Origin: Pseudomonadota bacterium
Lineage (GTDB): Bacteria > Pseudomonadota > Gammaproteobacteria > Steroidobacterales > JBCBZW01
Direction of reading: 5' to 3'
DNA: 58,197 nt
Assembly: GCA_039815145.1 (NCBI GenBank)
Contig: JBCBZW010000023.1
Location: 1-58,197, forward strand
Of the stretch, positions 7,571 to 16,836 are shown piece by piece; the stretch's first letter is position 1, and every line of letters starts with the position of its first letter. A program made the translations under genes and the position numbers. The notes beneath the pieces were generated by a model. The model was not told the DNA's origin. It did no database searches and worked only from the letters and a program-made list of their open reading frames with translations.

Positions 7571-9528
7571 GGGGTCGAGGTCACTTGGTAGGGGCTGAGG
7601 TCCATCTCCACCCGAATCTCCGCCTTACGTAGTTGTTCGTCTTCGCTGGCCGCATCGCCCGCAGGGCGCGCCGACACCGCTGCGGCGGGTACGCCGGCCG
7701 CAATTAGATCTGTGCGCACCTTCTCGGCCCGCGCTTCGCGCAACGCCCGGTTCTCATCGCTACTGCCGAGGCCGTCCGTGCGGCCGATGCTGACGATGGC
7801 CACGGAACGCTCCAGCTCCTCGCCCAGGCGCAGCAGGCGACGCAAGTCTTGGGCAGCGGTTGCCACCGCACCCGCGCCGCCCTCGCGATAGTCGGCGCTG
7901 CCGCGCGCGAAGTAGATCTCTGCCTCGCTCACGCGATCGACGAGGCTGCGCGCTTCGATCACCTCCGCCACCTCGACGGCGCTGAAGTCGATCCCGCGAA
8001 CGCCCGCGATCTGCGGACCGCGCGCGGCGGCATCGCGCACCCACGCGAGCGGCGCCACGCCGCGAACCTCCAGCACCGCCTCCTTCACCCCGAGGATGAC
8101 CTGGCCCGGCGGCGACAGCAGGCGGCGCACCGTTTCCAGCAGGGTCTCGTCCGACACGCGCAGCAAGGTCGTGTCCACATCCGCAATCGCTGGGGACACC
8201 AGCACCAGCTGGTTCATCATCTCCACCCACTCGCTGTCGGCAACGCCGGCCACGCGCAGGATGGAATCGTCCAAGCTCAACTCCACGGAGCTAGGCTGAT
8301 CCAGGGCGCGACTGAGTCTTTGCAGCACGAGTTCCGGCTCGAGGGATTGGTAGGGCTCGGTCTCATCGATCACCTCCAGGGGGCCCACCTGCGCTGTGGC
8401 GGCAAGCTCGACCACCGTGGGCGCCAGAGGATCGCGCAGTCCGTGCACGCTGAGCACTGCACCGTCGCGTGCCACATCCGTGGCGACCACGCCCGGCGTT
8501 TCGGCCAATACTTCCGTCAGGCGCCCTTCGGCCATGCGATAAGTGACCTCGCTCACCAACCAGCGCGCGGTAAGCGCGACCAACACGATCAGTGCCACCC
8601 ACACAGGCCACCCGATGCGACGCTTGCCTTCGCCCGAGTCCTCGTCGGCGCGACGCAGGTAAAGGCACGCATCCAACTCCTCCTCGACGGCGGGCGGCGC
8701 CGCCTCGCTGCCGTCAAAGCTCTCCAACGCTCTCGCGAAACGCAGGTGGATGGAGTCGAGGGACGACGCCAGGCGCTCGCGCAGATCGTCGCCGGGCATA
8801 CCGCGAATGGCGCAGGCGAGCATCGCGTGGGGGCCGTGGATGGCCCACAGGGTAAAGTCGCCGAGCTGCGCCGTCTCCAGCCGCCGATCATCGCCGAGCT
8901 CGAAGGAGTCGAGCACGAAGCTCTGCAGGGCCGCGAGCATGCCCGAGATGGCATCGCCATCCATCGCGGGCGAGTCGTCGTGGTGCGCCTCGCCGATCAG
9001 CAAGCCGCTGCCGGCCTGAATGAGGTAGACGTGCTCGACGCGGTAGACGAAGGTTCGCTGCAGCACGTAGTCGCCGAAGCTCACCCCCGAACGCCACGCC
9101 TTCAGGCGCCAGGCCAGCTGGCGCCGCGGCGAGAGCCCGCGCTCGATCGTGCGACTCAAGGACTCCGCCAGAGAGCGCACGCTCGCCGTGATGTAGCGAC
9201 GGATGGCGGGGCCGATGATGGGGAAGATCGCATCAGCGATCGGCCGCGGGTCGTTGCGCACGGCCTCGCGCAAGGTGTGCTCGATGGGCTTTCGAACCGC
9301 TTCCGTGAGCCGCGCGGGGGAGCGGTCGAACTCGCGGATGAAGGCCTCGGGGAGCACGTCGGCGACGTCGTCCGCGCGAAGCTGTCGCTCCTGGATGCGT
9401 CGCGCCAGCTCGTCCAGGCGGCGCTGATCCGCGCCGGAGAGGATCTCCCGTAGCGCCTCGAGGTGCCGCTCCGCTTCGTCTTCCTGCGAGGCCGACGAGA
9501 TCTCCGGCGGCGGCGAGCGCGTCACCAC
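7567..9528 (-). CDS. membrane OmpA-like protein with roadblock/longin-like N-terminal region
   Basis: About 653 residues from a GTG four bases after the previous stop; an upstream start inside that gene is possible. Residues 1-150 are charged and helical. Residues about 160-270 form an alpha/beta block (VYLIQAGSGLLIGEA, then a SGMLAALQSFVLDSF helix) that resembles the longin/roadblock type of domain that binds MglA-like GTPases; this is a fold guess from pattern. One membrane segment lies at 315-334. After it comes a tandem of BON-like repeats (350-520) and then an OmpA C-terminal peptidoglycan-binding domain (about 535-645, including the arginine-rich NRALREARAEKVR block). Topology would put the N-terminal region in the cytosol beside the GTPase and the OmpA domain in the periplasm. 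Confidence 0.8.
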   Translation of the reverse strand: MVTRSPPPEISSASQEDEAERHLEALREILSGADQRRLDELARRIQERQLRADDVADVLPEAFIREFDRSPARLTEAVRKPIEHTLREAVRNDPRPIADAIFPIIGPAIRRYITASVRSLAESLSRTIERGLSPRRQLAWRLKAWRSGVSFGDYVLQRTFVYRVEHVYLIQAGSGLLIGEAHHDDSPAMDGDAISGMLAALQSFVLDSFELGDDRRLETAQLGDFTLWAIHGPHAMLACAIRGMPGDDLRERLASSLDSIHLRFARALESFDGSEAAPPAVEEELDACLYLRRADEDSGEGKRRIGWPVWVALIVLVALTARWLVSEVTYRMAEGRLTEVLAETPGVVATDVARDGAVLSVHGLRDPLAPTVVELAATAQVGPLEVIDETEPYQSLEPELVLQRLSRALDQPSSVELSLDDSILRVAGVADSEWVEMMNQLVLVSPAIADVDTTLLRVSDETLLETVRRLLSPPGQVILGVKEAVLEVRGVAPLAWVRDAAARGPQIAGVRGIDFSAVEVAEVIEARSLVDRVSEAEIYFARGSADYREGGAGAVATAAQDLRRLLRLGEELERSVAIVSIGRTDGLGSSDENRALREARAEKVRTDLIAAGVPAAAVSARPAGDAASEDEQLRKAEIRVEMDLSPYQVTSTP

Positions 9529-9532
9529 AGGC

Positions 9533-10093
9533 TTAGGCCGAGTCGTTCTCTCGCCGCAGGCGGCGGGCCACATCGCTCAGCAGGCCGGCCAGATCGTCGC
9601 GGGACACCTTCACGTCCTCCAGCGTATCCGCCGTCTGCGCCAAGGCCTTGTCCAGGCGTTCGCTGAGGTTCATCAGGGCATCGTGGAAATCGGCGCTGTT
9701 GCGCTGGATGACTTCGCGCACTTCACCGATCTCCTCGTTGCCGCTCTTGGCGACGGATTCGAGGCGCGCCTTGATGGCAGCGTCGGCATCGCGCAGGGCA
9801 GCGGCTGCCACGTCGCGCTCCTCGCCGCGCTGGCGGGCCTCGCTCGCCAGCTGATCGCCGAGGCGCCCCACATCCGCCCGCATCTGCTGCTCGAGGGATT
9901 CGAGCCGTTGTGCAAGCTGCTTACCTAATTGTTCCGTACGGTCCGTAAGCTGGCGCTCGAGCAGCTTGAAGCGCTCCTCGTAGTCGCGCATCTGGACGCC
10001 GAAGATGATCTCGCGGATCTTATCGATCTGCTGACCGGCCTCGGGACCGTCCTTCTCCGCCTGCTCTTCGACCTGTTGTTCCTGCGATGCCAC
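9533..10093 (-). CDS. coiled-coil protein of the GTPase/OmpA operon
   Basis: 186 residues, highly charged, almost entirely heptad-like helix (Glu/Gln/Arg-rich, no proline from about 45 on), without signal peptide or membrane segment. I do not recognise a named family. The GTG start at 10093 is chosen because AGGGAG lies seven bases ahead; an earlier GTG at 10117 would add eight residues without such a site. It lies between the response regulator and the OmpA-like gene, and its stop is four bases from the next start. A scaffold or filament-like partner of the GTPase module is a guess from context. Confidence 0.8.
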   Translation of the reverse strand: MASQEQQVEEQAEKDGPEAGQQIDKIREIIFGVQMRDYEERFKLLERQLTDRTEQLGKQLAQRLESLEQQMRADVGRLGDQLASEARQRGEERDVAAAALRDADAAIKARLESVAKSGNEEIGEVREVIQRNSADFHDALMNLSERLDKALAQTADTLEDVKVSRDDLAGLLSDVARRLRRENDSA

Positions 10094-10141
10094 GGCGCTA
10101 CTCCCTGGGGGCAACACGAGCGATGAATGAAAGTACCGCGA

Positions 10142-10873
10142 TCACGCGGTGGTCGGCGCGTCGTCCGTTGGTTCGTCAGCGGAGGACAGGCGCTCTAGGC
10201 GATACCCATGCTGATAGATGGCGGTGAGCTTCCAGCCGTTGTCCTCGCCGATGGAAAGCTTCCGGCGCAGGCGGCTCATGTGCGTGTCCACCGTACGCGT
10301 GTTGAGGTCGGCGTTGGGCATGCCCCAGATCGACTCCAGGATGTGCCCGCGCGAGAGCGCGCGCCCAGCGTTGGTGAACAAGAAGACGGCGAGATCGAAC
10401 TCGCGATGGGTGAGTGTGACCGCCTCGCCGTTGAGGCTGATGCTCTTGCCCTTCTGATCGATCTGGTAGGGAGCGGTGTCCGGCAGCTCCTGGCTGGTGC
10501 GGCCGCCGCGCGCCAAACGCACGAGCGCGCCGACGCGGGCGAGCAGCTCGGAGCGGCGCAGCGGCTTGACCATGTAGTCGTCGGCACCGGCGCTCAGAGC
10601 GGCCACGATGTCCGATTCTTCATCGCGTGCGGTGGTCATGAGCACGGGCGTATAGTCCCGGCCGCTCTCGCGCACTCGTTGCATGATCTCCAATCCGCTC
10701 GCCTCGCCGGGCAGCATCCAGTCCATCAGCAGGAGATCGAAGCTCTCGTGCAGCACCATGCGCAGGAATGTCTCGCCCCTGTCCCGCACACTACAGGAGT
10801 GCCCCGCGCCCTCCAGCCAATGCTGGACGATGGCGGACTGATCCTGGTCATCCTCAAGTACGGCGATCCGCAT
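10142..10873 (-). CDS. OmpR/PhoB-family response regulator
   Basis: DNA-binding two-component regulator of 243 residues. The receiver has the acidic pair EDD at 7-9, phospho-acceptor D51 in MDWMLPG and Lys in VKPLRR. The C-terminal winged helix has the family pattern LTHREFDL ... VDTHMSRLRRKL ... GYRL. A strong ribosome site (GGGGAGG) precedes the ATG. It is the first gene of the leftward five-gene unit ending with the hybrid kinase, and so the likely transcriptional output of the relay formed with that kinase and the HPt protein upstream. Confidence 0.94.
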   Translation of the reverse strand: MRIAVLEDDQDQSAIVQHWLEGAGHSCSVRDRGETFLRMVLHESFDLLLMDWMLPGEASGLEIMQRVRESGRDYTPVLMTTARDEESDIVAALSAGADDYMVKPLRRSELLARVGALVRLARGGRTSQELPDTAPYQIDQKGKSISLNGEAVTLTHREFDLAVFLFTNAGRALSRGHILESIWGMPNADLNTRTVDTHMSRLRRKLSIGEDNGWKLTAIYQHGYRLERLSSADEPTDDAPTTA

Positions 10874-11017
10874 CGCGCCTCCCCTTGCGCTACGTGCTAT
10901 CCGTGACCGCGTAACGGCCAGCCGTCACCCAATTGGTATGTTTGGGGCTCGATAGTGAGGAAGTGTATACCAGGATGCGGCGGGAATAGCGACGCGGCGA
11001 CCTGCCCGCGGGCGCCT

Positions 11018-11332
11018 TCAGGGGGTCTGGGCTTGCAGGCTGTCCAGCAGCGCGAGCAGCTCAGTGAGGGCCTGGCGGGCAGCATCGTGCTGCTCGCGAG
11101 CCGCGGCCTGCTCCAGGCGCTCGGCGATGTCGCTGAGGACATCGAAGCCGTAAGCCCCGCCGGAGCCGCGCAGACGATGAGCGGCGTTGGCGAGCCCCTC
11201 GAGATCCAGGCGAGGCCCGCGACTGAGGGGCACGAACTCCTCTTGCTTGCGGCGAAGAAAGCCGCGCGTCAGCTCGGCCAGGTCCTGATCGGCGCCGCTC
11301 GATTGGCCGTCCTGGCCGCCCGCATCGCTCAT
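11018..11332 (-). CDS. stand-alone HPt phosphotransfer protein
   Basis: 104 residues, one histidine phosphotransfer domain with H52 in the [12 protein letters not shown] context, typical of HPt proteins (H-x-L-K/R-G-S). Its ATG overlaps the purF stop (ATGA), so it is translated from the purine-biosynthesis transcript. It ends 144 bases before the response-regulator gene. The hybrid kinase at 5487-7070 ends in a receiver and lacks its own HPt domain, so this protein is the obvious shuttle between that receiver and the OmpR-type regulator. That pairing is inference from proximity. Confidence 0.9.
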   Translation of the reverse strand: MSDAGGQDGQSSGADQDLAELTRGFLRRKQEEFVPLSRGPRLDLEGLANAAHRLRGSGGAYGFDVLSDIAERLEQAAAREQHDAARQALTELLALLDSLQAQTP

Positions 11333-12909
11333 CCGTTACCTACTCCTCTCAAGGCCGGTGCGTCGCCGGCCTGAGCGCCGGCGCCGTCGCTGCTGGGGGC
11401 GGCGGCACTCGGCCTCGGCGGTGCCGGCCCGGCCTCACGACGGGTCTTGGCATCGTCGCTGCGCGATTCGTGCAGCCAGTGCAGATACTCCTCCGTGATG
11501 TCCCCCGTGACGTACTCGCCGGAGAAACAGGAGGTATCGAACTTCTGCACGGGCGAAGTCTTCCACTTCACCGCGTCCACCAGATCCTCCAGTTCCTGGT
11601 AGATCAACCAGTCGGCGCCGAGCGCCTTGCAGATCTCCTCACTGCTGCGGCCGTGGGCAATGAGCTCGTGAGGCGTCGGCATGTCGATGCCGTAGACGTT
11701 CGGATGGCGCACGGGAGGCGCGGCGGAAGCGAAGTAGACGCGCTTGGCCCCTGCCTCGCGCACCATTTCGATGATCTGCCGGGAGGTGGTGCCGCGGACG
11801 ATCGAATCGTCCACCAGCAGCACCGTCTTGTCGCGGAACTGCAGGCCGATGGTGTTCAGCTTCTGCCTAACGGACTTCTTGCGGATCTCCTGCCCAGGCA
11901 TGATGAAGGTGCGCCCGACGTAGCGGTTCTTGACCAAGCCCTCGCGGTATTTGACGCCGAGGGTCTGGGCCACCTCGAGGGCAGCCGTGCGACTCGTGTC
12001 CGGCACGGGAATCACGCAGTCGATGTCGTGATCCGGGCGCTCGCGGGCGATCTTCTCGGCCAGCTTCTCGCCCATCCGCATGCGCGCACGGTAGACGGAG
12101 ATGCCATCGATGATCGAATCCGGCCGCGCGAAGTAGACATACTCGAAGATGCACGGCGTGTGCTCGACCACGTGCTCGGTGCACACCTCGCAGTGCAATC
12201 GTCCGGCCATGTCGATGAACACCGCCTCGCCCGGTCGCACGTCGCGCTCGAATTCGAAGCCGCAGATATCGAGGGCCACGCTCTCGGACGCCATCATGTA
12301 CTCGGAGCCTTCGCTCGTCTTGCGACTGCCGAGTACCAGCGGGCGCAGCCCATGGGGATCGCGGAAGCCAAGCACCCCGTGGCCCGTGATCAGGGCGATG
12401 GCGGCGTAGCTGCCTCGGCAGCGCTTGTGCACGGAGCGCACGGCGGCGAAGGCGTCCTCGGGATCGATCGTGGGTCGCGCGCGGGTTACCAGTTCTTGCG
12501 CCAACACGTTCAGCAGTGCTTCGGAGTCTGAGCCCGTGCGCAGGTGGCGCAGTTCCTGGCGCATCAGGGCCTGGCTGAGTTCGGCAAGGTTGGTGAGGTT
12601 GCCGTTGTGCGCGAGGCAGATGCCGTAGGGACTGTTGACGTAGAAGGGCTGGGCCTCATCGGCGCTGGAACCGCCCGCCGTGGGGTAGCGGATGTGGCCG
12701 ATGCCGACCTGGCCGGCGAGATCGACCATTTGTCGATGCCGGAAGACGTCTTTCACCAAGCCGTTGCCCCGGTGGGCGCGCAGGTAGCCATCGTCGTCGA
12801 TGGTGCAGATGCCCGCGGCGTCCTGACCTCGGTGCTGGAGCACGGTCAGCGCGTCGTAAATGATCTGGTTAACCGGCCTGCGGCCCACGATCCCTACTAC
12901 ACCGCACAT
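11329..12909 (-). CDS. purF: amidophosphoribosyltransferase
   Basis: First committed step of purine synthesis: PRPP + glutamine to phosphoribosylamine. The 526-residue protein starts MCGVVGI, so Cys2 becomes the N-terminal nucleophile after Met removal. HRGQDAAGI and the GNLTN glutamine site follow. The PRPP loop ([14 protein letters not shown]) is intact. The C-terminus carries a Pro/Ala/Ser-rich tail of about 30 residues beyond the fold. Follows cvpA as in E. coli and overlaps the HPt gene. Confidence 0.97.
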   Translation of the reverse strand: MCGVVGIVGRRPVNQIIYDALTVLQHRGQDAAGICTIDDDGYLRAHRGNGLVKDVFRHRQMVDLAGQVGIGHIRYPTAGGSSADEAQPFYVNSPYGICLAHNGNLTNLAELSQALMRQELRHLRTGSDSEALLNVLAQELVTRARPTIDPEDAFAAVRSVHKRCRGSYAAIALITGHGVLGFRDPHGLRPLVLGSRKTSEGSEYMMASESVALDICGFEFERDVRPGEAVFIDMAGRLHCEVCTEHVVEHTPCIFEYVYFARPDSIIDGISVYRARMRMGEKLAEKIARERPDHDIDCVIPVPDTSRTAALEVAQTLGVKYREGLVKNRYVGRTFIMPGQEIRKKSVRQKLNTIGLQFRDKTVLLVDDSIVRGTTSRQIIEMVREAGAKRVYFASAAPPVRHPNVYGIDMPTPHELIAHGRSSEEICKALGADWLIYQELEDLVDAVKWKTSPVQKFDTSCFSGEYVTGDITEEYLHWLHESRSDDAKTRREAGPAPPRPSAAAPSSDGAGAQAGDAPALRGVGNG

Positions 12910-12955
12910 AACGCCCTTCCTGCCGTCAAGTTCGCCAATTGTACGCCCGCCGGCG

Positions 12956-13558
12956 CTAGTTGGTCGCGTCCTCGATCGCCTCGAGGCGCTCCCGCGCCGC
13001 CTCCTCGAGCGCCTCGGCCGCCTCCGTGGCGTTGCCGAGCACATCCGCGGCCTGCTCCATCTGCTGCATGGCATCGGGCAGCTTGGCGCTGACGTCCTCC
13101 GGCAGCACCGTGAGCAACACGCCCGCCACGCGTTCGCCATAAGGGATCAGCACCGAGTCGTCCCACCAGCTCTCCTGCGGCAGCTCCAGCGCGTTGGCGA
13201 AGATCACCAGCACGCCCACCACCAGCACACCGCGGGCGAACCCGAAGGCCATCCCGAGCATGCGATCGGTGCCGGAGAGGCCCGTCTTCTCCACCAGCAG
13301 CGACACCAGGGATGTGGTCACCCCTCCTGTGATCAGCACGCCGGCAAAGGTGATGGCCCGCGACAGCCACGTCAGCAGGACGGGCGAATCCACGTGGGGC
13401 TCCAGGCGCACAGCGACCAGATCGGCGTACTGCCAGGAGAGGAACACGGCGGCGACCCACACCACGATGGACATCACCTCGGGCACGAAGCCACGAAAGA
13501 GACCAATGAGCACGGAGATCGCGATCACGGCAATGATGATGTTATCCACGAAGATCAT
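12956..13558 (-). CDS. cvpA: CvpA family inner-membrane protein
   Basis: 200 residues with four hydrophobic segments (about 5-25, 30-50, 65-85, 100-125), then a long charged helical tail rich in Glu and Ala. CvpA was named for colicin V production; in several bacteria it is linked to envelope stress and bile resistance. The ATG at 13558 follows GAGGAGAG at ideal distance. Position directly before purF is the usual arrangement. Confidence 0.92.
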   Translation of the reverse strand: MIFVDNIIIAVIAISVLIGLFRGFVPEVMSIVVWVAAVFLSWQYADLVAVRLEPHVDSPVLLTWLSRAITFAGVLITGGVTTSLVSLLVEKTGLSGTDRMLGMAFGFARGVLVVGVLVIFANALELPQESWWDDSVLIPYGERVAGVLLTVLPEDVSAKLPDAMQQMEQAADVLGNATEAAEALEEAARERLEAIEDATN

Positions 13559-13688
13559 CGAAGCTCTCCTCGCCTGACGGCGGCTGAGATGTGGCCGAAT
13601 GCGCCTGTTACAAGAGGCGCGATCGCGCGACGGCAAGGTCCATTCTGATCGACCGCTGCTGAACACGACTTGAACAAAGGTGACCGCC

Positions 13689-14384
13689 TCATGGGTGACG
13701 CACTACCGTGGCGACCAGCTGCCCATCGCGGCGCAAGCGCGCGGCGACGCCGTCAGCGCCCGCGCGGGTCTGCTCCGTGCCGACGCGCACCCGGTACCAC
13801 ACCTCGTTTGCGCGCGTGTGGCGCGACAGGAACGCACGATACCCCTTGCGAGAGAGCGTATCGACCAACCCCTGGGCATTTCCCTTGTCGCGGAAGCTCC
13901 CCACCTGCACCGCCCAGCCAGTGTCGACGCCGGCTGGGGCCGGCGCCTCGGGCTCGGGCGCGACGGGCGGTGGCGTAATCGGTTCAGGCGGCGGCGAGGC
14001 CTCGGTGGTCGCTTCGGGACGACGCTCGGGCGCGGCGACGGCGACCTGAGGCTCGCGCTCGTCGCGGCCCGACGAGGAGCCCTCCTGCGATTCAGTTTGC
14101 CCGCCAGGCGAGTCGGTCACCGCGGCGCTAGGTTCCTCCACCACGGGTTCGGGAGCCTCGGGTTCGCCATCGCCGAGCGGCATAGGTTGCGCTACCGCGG
14201 GCGCGGTGGAGGGCTCGTCCAAATGGATCTTACGCCGCGGCAGGCGCTGTGGCTCCAACGGCGGCTCGCGCCCCTCGGCGGCCCAGCGCTCCGGAGAGCC
14301 GTCGAGCAACCACGGCACGACGACGGCGGCGGCCACCACCACCACTACGGCCCCTACCAGGCGTTCCTGCTGTCGGCGTTCCAT
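13689..14384 (-). CDS. dedD: SPOR-domain protein (DedD-like)
   Basis: 231 residues: short cytosolic start (MERRQQER), one membrane segment at about 10-26, a Pro/Glu-rich periplasmic spacer (60-150), and a C-terminal SPOR domain (153-231, GWAVQVGSF ... YRVRVG). SPOR domains bind denuded septal peptidoglycan, so the protein should localise to the division site. It starts nine bases after the folC stop, and sits between folC and cvpA as in E. coli. Confidence 0.93.
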   Translation of the reverse strand: MERRQQERLVGAVVVVVAAAVVVPWLLDGSPERWAAEGREPPLEPQRLPRRKIHLDEPSTAPAVAQPMPLGDGEPEAPEPVVEEPSAAVTDSPGGQTESQEGSSSGRDEREPQVAVAAPERRPEATTEASPPPEPITPPPVAPEPEAPAPAGVDTGWAVQVGSFRDKGNAQGLVDTLSRKGYRAFLSRHTRANEVWYRVRVGTEQTRAGADGVAARLRRDGQLVATVVRHP

Positions 14385-14392
14385 CGCATGCC

Positions 14393-15694
14393 TCAGCGCT
14401 CTGCCAGCGCCGCGTAAGCCGCCAGCCCAGGGCCGACGGTCAAGAAGGAGCCGAACACCACCACGCGATCCCCCGGCTGTGCGCTCGCGTGGGCGTCGGC
14501 GCAGGCCGCGTCCACCGAGGCGCTCACATGGGTCTTGCTCTGCGCTCCCAGCGCCAGCGCGGCCTCGGCCACGGCGCTCTCCAGCGCCTGTGCTTGCACG
14601 CCTCGCGGGGGCGGCAGGCTGGCCATCCACCACTCGTCCACGAGGGGCGTGAGCACGCGCGCCACGCCGTCGATGTCCTTGTCGCGCATCATACCGAAGA
14701 CGGCGAGGGTCCGGCCGGGGCCGGCGCTCTCCTCCTCCTGCAGCGCCTTCGCCAGTGCCTGGGCCGCTTGAACGTTGTGCGCTACATCGAACAACCAGGT
14801 GACGGGGCCGCCCCGTCGCTGCAGACGCCCGCTGACCTCCACCTGGGTCAGACCGTTGGCGATCGCCTCCCGAGACACGACGAGGCGGCCCTGCAAGGAC
14901 TGCACAAGGCTCAGCGCTACGGATGCGTTGTGCAGCTGGAAGGCGCCGCTCGCGGCCGGCAGAGGCAACGCCTCGAGCGTGCCAGCGGCGCCGTGAAAAT
15001 CCCAAGTCTCACCCTCGAGCGTCCAGCGGTAGTCGCGGGTCGCCACCTGCAGCGGCGCCCCGATCTGCGCGGCGTGTGCCAACAGGCGCTGGGGCGGATC
15101 CGGGTCACCGCACACGGCGGGCGCGCCAGGCCGGTAGACGTGCGCCTTCTCCCAGCCGATGTCCTCACGGGTGTCACCCAGCCATTCGGTGTGATCGAGG
15201 GCGACGGTGACCACCGCAGCGGCCGCGGCATCGACAGCGTTGACCGCATCGAGACGCCCCCCGAGGCCCACCTCGAGCACGATCACATCGACCTCGGCGC
15301 GGGCGAAGACAAGGAGGGCCGCCGCCGTAGCAAATTCGAAGTAGGTGAGTTCGTTGGCGCCGCGCGCCGCCTCTACCGCGGCGAAGGCCTCGCACAGGGC
15401 CTCATCATCGACCTCTTGGCCCTGCACACGTACTCGCTCGTTGAAACGCTGCAGGTGGGGCGAGGTGTAGGCACCGGTGCGGTAGCCGGCCTGGCGATAG
15501 ATGCTCTCGAGGAAGGCGACTGTCGATCCCTTGCCATTGGTGCCGGCGACGGTGATGACCGTGGCCCGAGGTTGCCTCAGGTCGAGACGATCGAGCACCC
15601 GACCGATGCGGTCTAAGCCGAGCTGAATCGCCGTGGGGTGACGTTGTTCAATGGCCGCTAGCCATTGCGCCAACGGCGTCGAGCTGCTCACCAC
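14393..15694 (-). CDS. folC: dihydrofolate / folylpolyglutamate synthase
   Basis: Adds glycine-free glutamate tails to folates and makes dihydrofolate from dihydropteroate. Mur-ligase fold: ATP loop VAGTNGKGST, the TSPHLQRFNERV omega region, LDHTEWLG with the metal His, and the FDVAHN motif. The GTG at 15694 gives the short lead before PLAQWL found in relatives (433 residues). A TTG at 15733 would add 13 residues and lie three bases after the accD stop, so the start is uncertain. Confidence 0.94.
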   Translation of the reverse strand: MVSSSTPLAQWLAAIEQRHPTAIQLGLDRIGRVLDRLDLRQPRATVITVAGTNGKGSTVAFLESIYRQAGYRTGAYTSPHLQRFNERVRVQGQEVDDEALCEAFAAVEAARGANELTYFEFATAAALLVFARAEVDVIVLEVGLGGRLDAVNAVDAAAAAVVTVALDHTEWLGDTREDIGWEKAHVYRPGAPAVCGDPDPPQRLLAHAAQIGAPLQVATRDYRWTLEGETWDFHGAAGTLEALPLPAASGAFQLHNASVALSLVQSLQGRLVVSREAIANGLTQVEVSGRLQRRGGPVTWLFDVAHNVQAAQALAKALQEEESAGPGRTLAVFGMMRDKDIDGVARVLTPLVDEWWMASLPPPRGVQAQALESAVAEAALALGAQSKTHVSASVDAACADAHASAQPGDRVVVFGSFLTVGPGLAAYAALAER

Positions 15695-15736
15695 GTGCCT
15701 GCGCCCAGACCGGTCGCTCGTTGTCGACAACAACCG

Positions 15737-16741
15737 CTAGCCGTCAACGCGACCCTCGGCGCCACCATCGCGTGGCTCGGCGCCCGCCTCCGCGTTCGAC
15801 CCCTCGCCCTCATCGCCCGCGGCGGGGGGCGGCTCGGGCACAGCGGCCGCAGCCGCAGCCGCTTCCTCCGCATCCACGATGGCCGGACGCGCCGGCGCCC
15901 CGGTGAGCTTGGAGAGCAGCGAGGCCAATTCCGCGCGCATGTGGCGGCGATCGACGATCATGTCGATGGCGCCGTGCTCCAGGAGGAACTCGCTGCGCTG
16001 GAAGCCCTCGGGCAAGGTTTCGCGCACCGTTTGCTGAATGACGCGAGGGCCGGCAAAGCCGATCAGGGCCTTCGGCTCGGCGACGTTCACGTCCCCCAGC
16101 ATCGCGAGGCTCGCGGAGACGCCGCCGGTCGTGGGGTCGGTCAGCACCGAGATGTAGGGCACCCCGTTCTCCGCCAGGCGGGCGAGGACGGCACTGGTCT
16201 TAGCCATCTGCATCAGGGACAGGAGCGCCTCCTGCATGCGCGCGCCACCGCTGGCGCTGAAGCAGATCAGCGGCGCACGGTGCTCGAGTGCCACCTCGGC
16301 GGCGCGGAAGAAGCGCTCACCCACCACCGAGCCCATGGAGCCCGCCATGAAGGCGAACTCGAAGGCGCACGCCACCACGGGAATGCCGTCGAGGCTGCCC
16401 CGCATACAGATCAGCGCGTCCTTCTCGTCGGTCGCGCGCTGGGCAGCGGTGATCCGATCCTTGTAGCGCTTGCTGTCACGGAACTTCAGAGGATCGCTAG
16501 GTTCGAGCTCCGCACCGATCTCCTCGTGACCCTCAGGATCGAGGAACTGCATCAGGCGTGCCCTTGCCCCCACCCGCATGTGGTGGGCGCACTTCGGACA
16601 CACGTGGGAATTGCGCTCCACCTCAGCGCGATACAGGGCTGCGCCGCAGCTGGGACACTTGGTCCACAGGCCCTCGGGAACGGAGCGGGTGCGGCCGCGC
16701 GTCTTGATACGGGAGGGCATGAGCCGCTCGATCCAACTCAT
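15737..16741 (-). CDS. accD: acetyl-CoA carboxylase carboxyltransferase, beta subunit
   Basis: Transfers the carboxyl group from biotin to acetyl-CoA to give malonyl-CoA, with AccA. The N-terminal zinc ribbon has two CxxC pairs (CPSC and CPKC). The carboxyltransferase core carries [12 protein letters not shown] and the [10 protein letters not shown] motif. At 334 residues it is longer than the roughly 304 of E. coli because of a C-terminal tail rich in Ala, Glu and Pro after about residue 290, probably disordered. ATG start. Follows truA leftward with 95 bases between. Confidence 0.97.
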   Translation of the reverse strand: MSWIERLMPSRIKTRGRTRSVPEGLWTKCPSCGAALYRAEVERNSHVCPKCAHHMRVGARARLMQFLDPEGHEEIGAELEPSDPLKFRDSKRYKDRITAAQRATDEKDALICMRGSLDGIPVVACAFEFAFMAGSMGSVVGERFFRAAEVALEHRAPLICFSASGGARMQEALLSLMQMAKTSAVLARLAENGVPYISVLTDPTTGGVSASLAMLGDVNVAEPKALIGFAGPRVIQQTVRETLPEGFQRSEFLLEHGAIDMIVDRRHMRAELASLLSKLTGAPARPAIVDAEEAAAAAAAVPEPPPAAGDEGEGSNAEAGAEPRDGGAEGRVDG

Positions 16742-16836
16742 TCTTGGGTCTTCCTCACTGGTGCCACAGTGGCGTTCGCTACGCTGGCGAACCGACTACC
16801 GCGAACGCAGAACGCCCGCGAAAACAAAGCGTCCGA

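Noticed and set aside
7849-9453. Long rightward open frame opposite the OmpA-like gene
   Set aside because: It is a shadow of the high-GC minus-strand gene: no ribosome site, His/Arg/Gly-rich composition and no domain. The same holds for long frames opposite cysS (1132-2799), accD (15665-16933), parC (33127-34326) and ribBA (46359-47582).
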